Source: JAJEAO01 sp963667635 (lineage in GTDB: Bacteria > Acidobacteriota > Vicinamibacteria > Marinacidobacterales > Marinacidobacteraceae). Taken from it: a stretch of DNA of 64,000 nucleotides. Numbering within the stretch: position 1 is the first letter of the stretch; every line of letters begins with the position of its first letter. The stretch lies in assembly GCA_965232015.1 (NCBI GenBank), contig OZ246946.1:3038001-3102000 (forward strand), read 5' to 3'. The notes beneath the pieces were generated by a model. That model searched no databases. It had not been told where the DNA came from and was given only the letters and a program-made list of their open reading frames with translations. The position numbers were made by a program, and so were the translations under genes. Positions 61,214 to 64,000 of this stretch are shown here, in pieces.

Positions 61214-61483
61214 ATGGACGATCTCAACCGCCGCGCCTTCCTTCGGGGGGCCGGGCTCGCCTTCGCCGGCATCGTCGGAGCCGCCTCGTTCGCGGCCGGC
61301 CAGCAGGAGGAAGAGGAAGAGAAGAAGGACGAGGAGTCGCAGGAGGAGCTCGACTACGACGCTCTCTTCGGCGAGGACTCCGGTGACGAGGACACCCGCG
61401 CCTGCCCGCAGTGCGGAGCCCTCATGTACCGGCAGGGCCGCACCTGGACCTGCGAGAACTGCGGCTACAGCTACGTCGAGTAG
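61214..61483 (+). CDS. Small Tat-exported zinc-ribbon protein
   Basis: An 89-residue protein with a twin-arginine signal (LNRRAFLRGAGLAFAGIVGA), a highly acidic linker (QEEEEEKKDEESQEEL) and a C-terminal four-Cys ribbon (C64, C67, C80, C83; CPQCGALMYRQ..WTCENCG). This resembles a rubredoxin-like or zinc-ribbon knuckle. An exported zinc ribbon with its own Tat signal is unusual. It follows the hydrolase-like gene by 55 nt and is followed by a strong terminator, so it closes the operon. Confidence 0.75.
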   Translation: MDDLNRRAFLRGAGLAFAGIVGAASFAAGQQEEEEEKKDEESQEELDYDALFGEDSGDEDTRACPQCGALMYRQGRTWTCENCGYSYVE

Positions 61484-61535
61484 CGGTTAGCGGCTGACCC
61501 ACGGGATCCCGGCCTCGGCGCCGGGGTCCCGCCAC

Positions 61536-61564
61536 CCGGCCGGGGCGGCGCTCCGGCCGGTTTT
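61536..61564 (+). terminator. Rho-independent terminator after the exported three-gene cluster
   Basis: CCGGCCGGGG (61536-61545), loop CGGCG, CTCCGGCCGG (61551-61560), then TTTT. A 10-bp stem with one G-T pair and a T run 50 nt after the last gene. Confidence 0.8.
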
Positions 61565-61664
61565 CGCGTGTACGGCGTCGGATCGCCGGTTCCGAGCGAC
61601 GGCCTCTCGCCCGGGCTCGTCCGGCGAACGGCCGTTCAGGAGATCGGCATCTCGGAGGCGCGCC

Positions 61665-62432
61665 TCAGGAAGGCTGAAGAGTCTCGGTTGCCACCCCGGG
61701 CGCTGGGGACGGAGATGTTCGATGGGGCGAAGGCATCTGGTTCCATTCCCGTCCGTCGAGAGCGCGACCGGCCGCCTTGCGGCGCGGCCCGCCCCACTGC
61801 TTGAAGAAGAATGGAACGGCGTCCCGGGCGCACTGGTCACGGATTCCCGCGACCCAGTTCCGCTCCATCGGACGGGCGCGAGGGCCCGATTCTCCGCCGG
61901 CGATCACCCAGTGGATGCCGGTGAGATCCAGACTCGGCAGGGGCCCGAGCAAGGGCTCCAGCGAGAGGAAGCGCACTCGTCCCGGCACATTCCGCAGCCA
62001 ATCCACGCGGTCCAGGTAACGCTCGCTCTCCACACTGACGCCGATCCAGATCTGGGGAGGCCAGGGCAGGAATGGGGACAGCCTGGCGAGGCGCCGGGCG
62101 CGTTTCGTCAGGACCTGGAATCGGTGCCAGGGGGCGCGCTCCATGACCGAGAAGACCTGTCGAATGTAGTCCCGCGGGACCTCCGGGTGGAAGAGGTCGC
62201 TCATCGAGTTGACGAAGATCGTCTGCGGCCGCTTCCAGTGGAGGGGCCGTTCCAGCATGTGTGGCTGCAACGTCAGCCGGAAGCCGGCGGCGTAGTTTCG
62301 CTGGCCCATGGCTCGTAGTCGCCTGGACATCCGTTCCGCATAGCAGTTCTTGCAGCCCGGGCTGACCTTGGTGCACCCGGTGACGGGGTTCCAGGTCGCC
62401 TCGGTCCACTCGATGCCGGATCGCCGAGCCAC
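61665..62432 (-). CDS. DUF5131 (phage Gp37/Gp68-like) radical SAM-type protein
   Basis: A 255-residue protein with the family's N-terminal SGIEWTEATWNPVTGCTKVS and the cysteines C20, C27 and C30 (GCTKVSPGCKNCYAE), an unusual radical-SAM-like cluster. Further family blocks are IFVNSMSDLFHPEVPRDYIR, FQVLTKRARRL, IGVSVESERY and VIAGGESGPRARPM. Such proteins occur in phages and defence-associated loci; the reaction is unknown. The last ~25 residues look like run-off. Usual companions such as a three-Cys-motif partner gene are absent here. Confidence 0.87.
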   Translation of the reverse strand: MARRSGIEWTEATWNPVTGCTKVSPGCKNCYAERMSRRLRAMGQRNYAAGFRLTLQPHMLERPLHWKRPQTIFVNSMSDLFHPEVPRDYIRQVFSVMERAPWHRFQVLTKRARRLARLSPFLPWPPQIWIGVSVESERYLDRVDWLRNVPGRVRFLSLEPLLGPLPSLDLTGIHWVIAGGESGPRARPMERNWVAGIRDQCARDAVPFFFKQWGGPRRKAAGRALDGREWNQMPSPHRTSPSPAPGVATETLQPS

Positions 62433-62531
62433 TACTCGAGTCCCTTCAGGAGCCTCTACGCAGGGTATGACACGTCAAGACACACGCTGGCCGGAGGCGG
62501 CGGCGTACTCGGGGTCGTGGACGATCGCGAG

Positions 62532-62780
62532 TCACGAGTCGAAGGCCTCTTCGAGGTAGCGGTCGTGGTTCTCGGCCAGGTCCGGTACTCCCGAGCCGAA
62601 GCGACCGGCGGCGGCGAGGGCGCGACGGACGAGTTCTTCCCGGTCCACGACCGGTTGGCGCGCCAGGTATTCCGACACGCTCTCCCGCACGAGATCGGCT
62701 ATCGGGCGGCCCTGCCGACGCGCTTCCGTCCGGAGAAGTGCGTACTGCTGGTCGGACAACCGGATCTGCGTTCGCAACAT
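62532..62780 (-). CDS. Orphan ribbon-helix-helix antitoxin
   Basis: An 82-residue CopG/RHH-like protein: MLRTQIRLSDQQYALLRTEA, RRQGRPIADLVRESVSEYLA, then a tail ending DLAENHDRYLEEAFDS typical of VapB-type antitoxins. A VapC gene should follow on the minus strand but the next 100 bp hold no PIN motif, so the toxin has been lost. It may survive as a DNA-binding regulator. Confidence 0.75.
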   Translation of the reverse strand: MLRTQIRLSDQQYALLRTEARRQGRPIADLVRESVSEYLARQPVVDREELVRRALAAAGRFGSGVPDLAENHDRYLEEAFDS

Positions 62781-62829
62781 GTCGACATGGTCTCCACGGC
62801 GGTCGAAGGGGCCTCCACGCCGGAGGGGG

Positions 62830-63573
62830 TCAGAAGGGGCGGGGGATCAGGTGGTGGCCGAAGACGAGGAACGCGATGAGCGCGATGCACTGGGCGGCGT
62901 GCGCGGCGGAGCCGCGCGGGTAGATCCAGTAGGCGAACCTCGACGCGGTCGCGGCGGCGGCTTCACCCTGGTGGAGGATCCGGTGCGTGAACGCGACCCG
63001 CTGGACCGCGATCAGGTTGGTCCAGATCGCCATGATCAGGATCGCGATGTGCGGGTTGCCCGCCCACAATCCGATGATGACCGTGACGGTGCGTTCGGGT
63101 CGCTCGAAGAACCCGACGGCGCACTTCGGGATCATGACTTCGGCGCGGGCGCGGGCATAGGAAGTCCCCAGGGTTCCGACGGCTCCAGCGCACCACAGGC
63201 CGACCCACAGGGGCTGCGCCGCCGGATCGAACGCCTTCAGCACCCACGCCAGCACCGCGAACAGCAGCAGCATGTCCGCGTAGCGGTCCACGAACGAATC
63301 GAGGTAGGCGCCGAAGCGGGACACCCGCCCCGAGCGCCTCGCCACCGCGCCGTCGAGCGAGTCGAAGGTCACCGCGAGAAGCGCCATCCACCCGGTCAGC
63401 GCCAGCCGGCCCTCGAGGATGGGCCAGAACACGAACGCCATCGCGACCGGGCCCGCGAGGGTGAGCGCGTTGGGCGGGATGCGCGCCCGTATGATCCGGC
63501 GCGCGATGCCGTCCCGGATCCACGCCAGCACGTTCGCCGTGGTGCGGCCGATGCCGGCGAACAGACGCTTCAC
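62830..63573 (-). CDS. CDP-alcohol phosphatidyltransferase
   Basis: A 247-residue membrane enzyme. The family signature is exact: D71-SL-DG-AV-AR79, then G88, D92 and D96 (DG..AR........G...D...D). Hydrophobic segments surround it. It joins a CDP-activated diacylglycerol-type lipid to an alcohol phosphate. Given an inositol-3-phosphate synthase in the same window, phosphatidylinositol-phosphate synthase is a reasonable guess, but other head groups are possible. It is divergent to the lipid kinase fragment at the right edge. Confidence 0.85.
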   Translation of the reverse strand: MKRLFAGIGRTTANVLAWIRDGIARRIIRARIPPNALTLAGPVAMAFVFWPILEGRLALTGWMALLAVTFDSLDGAVARRSGRVSRFGAYLDSFVDRYADMLLLFAVLAWVLKAFDPAAQPLWVGLWCAGAVGTLGTSYARARAEVMIPKCAVGFFERPERTVTVIIGLWAGNPHIAILIMAIWTNLIAVQRVAFTHRILHQGEAAAATASRFAYWIYPRGSAAHAAQCIALIAFLVFGHHLIPRPF

Positions 63574-63756
63574 CCGAGACTCACAGCGCGGGGTGCGGCC
63601 AGCCCGGCGGGGCTGGAGAGGACTTCACGGCGGTTCGCGGCTCCGGACCCGCACGACGAATCGGAATCGGGTCGGAGCCGGCGAGGCGCCGACCGCCCGG
63701 TATGCCCGCGGGGTCCATAGCATAAGGCCGCGAACGGCGTCCCGACTCCGGCCTCG

Positions 63757-64000
63757 ATGAGCCGACGCGTTCTCGTCATCGGAAACCCGGCTGCCGGGCG
63801 GGGCGGCGCCCGCGCGCGGTGGCGGGGGGTGGCGGCCTCCGTCGCCGCGCGCCTCGGCGCCTTCGACCTGCTCTGGACCGAGGGCCCGGGCCACGCCCGC
63901 GAGATCGCGCGCCGGGAGGCCGGCGCGCGGGACCTCGTGGTGGCGTTCGGAGGCGATGGAACCGCGTCGGAAGTGGCGCGGGGTCTCGCCGGCGCGGCGT
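63757..64000 (+). CDS. Diacylglycerol/sphingosine kinase-like protein, 5' part
   Basis: The ORF begins at ATG 63757 (MSRRVLVIGNPAAGRGGARA) and runs off the window end. The N-terminal NPAAGRG and the FGGDGTASEVARGLAG motif near residue 70 are signatures of the DagK/LCB5 lipid kinase fold. It would phosphorylate a lipid such as diacylglycerol. Divergent from the CDP-alcohol phosphatidyltransferase, so both may serve phospholipid synthesis. Confidence 0.85.
   Translation, partial: MSRRVLVIGNPAAGRGGARARWRGVAASVAARLGAFDLLWTEGPGHAREIARREAGARDLVVAFGGDGTASEVARGLAGAA

Noticed and set aside
61536..61564. Member of the intergenic palindromic repeat family
   Set aside because: The stem differs in sequence and ends in TTTT, so it is better read as a terminator.

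Overview
The window is about 64 kb of GC-rich bacterial chromosome. The cell is almost certainly Gram-negative: many genes carry Sec or Tat signal peptides, and there are a DsbD-alpha-like periplasmic domain and an N-acetylmuramoyl-L-alanine amidase. Content and style (a Trx7/PDZ selenoprotein, DUF1501-like Tat proteins, dense toxin-antitoxin and defence genes, small intergenic palindromes) fit an uncultured Acidobacteriota-like lineage. That placement is inference; no rRNA is present.

Layout. 0.4-9.7 kb: a molybdopterin oxidoreductase and mobA, then an IetAS-type AAA+ ATPase/subtilase anti-phage pair. A second, near-identical mobA follows, so the defence pair lies between two direct repeats of 571 bp. 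Next is a selenoprotein with a CGPU active site, a visible bacterial SECIS hairpin and a CxxCH motif, followed by a secreted DsbD-alpha-like partner. 9.7-13.1 kb: a metabolic block read leftward (SDR, sodium:solute symporter, a 39-residue membrane protein, a frameshifted secreted protein). 13.6-15.95 kb: a four-gene ubiquitin-like operon of lower GC (RHH/zinc protein, multiubiquitin-type Ubl, E1-like ThiF, DUF6527) with a clear sigma70-type promoter. 16-28 kb: an IS21 relic, a dipeptidase, a VapBC pair with a gutted toxin, an SRPBCC/HTH pair with a palindromic operator, two DUF4143 ATPases, a frameshifted secreted M18 peptidase and a complete IS21-family element. 28-35.5 kb: GarR, an arsenosugar cluster, a Pro-Arg-His tRNA operon, a PaaZ-like aldehyde dehydrogenase, DUF429 and DUF2272 proteins. 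35.6-47.5 kb: vWA/TPR pair, an IS1634-family element, and a housekeeping run (nitroreductase, rdgB, rph, GerMN lipoprotein, amidase, inositol-3-phosphate synthase, ferredoxin). 47.5-55.5 kb: AbiEii pair, Phd antitoxin with a dead PIN gene, and a type III-like Mod/Res system whose mod gene is split by a G15 tract. 55.5-64 kb: TPR protein, intact VapBC, a three-gene exported cluster, DUF5131, an orphan antitoxin, a CDP-alcohol phosphatidyltransferase and the start of a lipid kinase.

Two themes stand out. First, defence and addiction modules are scattered among housekeeping genes rather than sitting in one island, and several are decayed. Second, most intergenic gaps carry a palindromic repeat family (core CCGGACTGGAGTCCGG, often with CACCGGGAGAACTGGC); both complete insertion sequences landed inside copies of it. 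Four genes show single-base frameshifts. At least one is best explained by a phase-variable homopolymer, but assembly indels cannot be excluded without reads.
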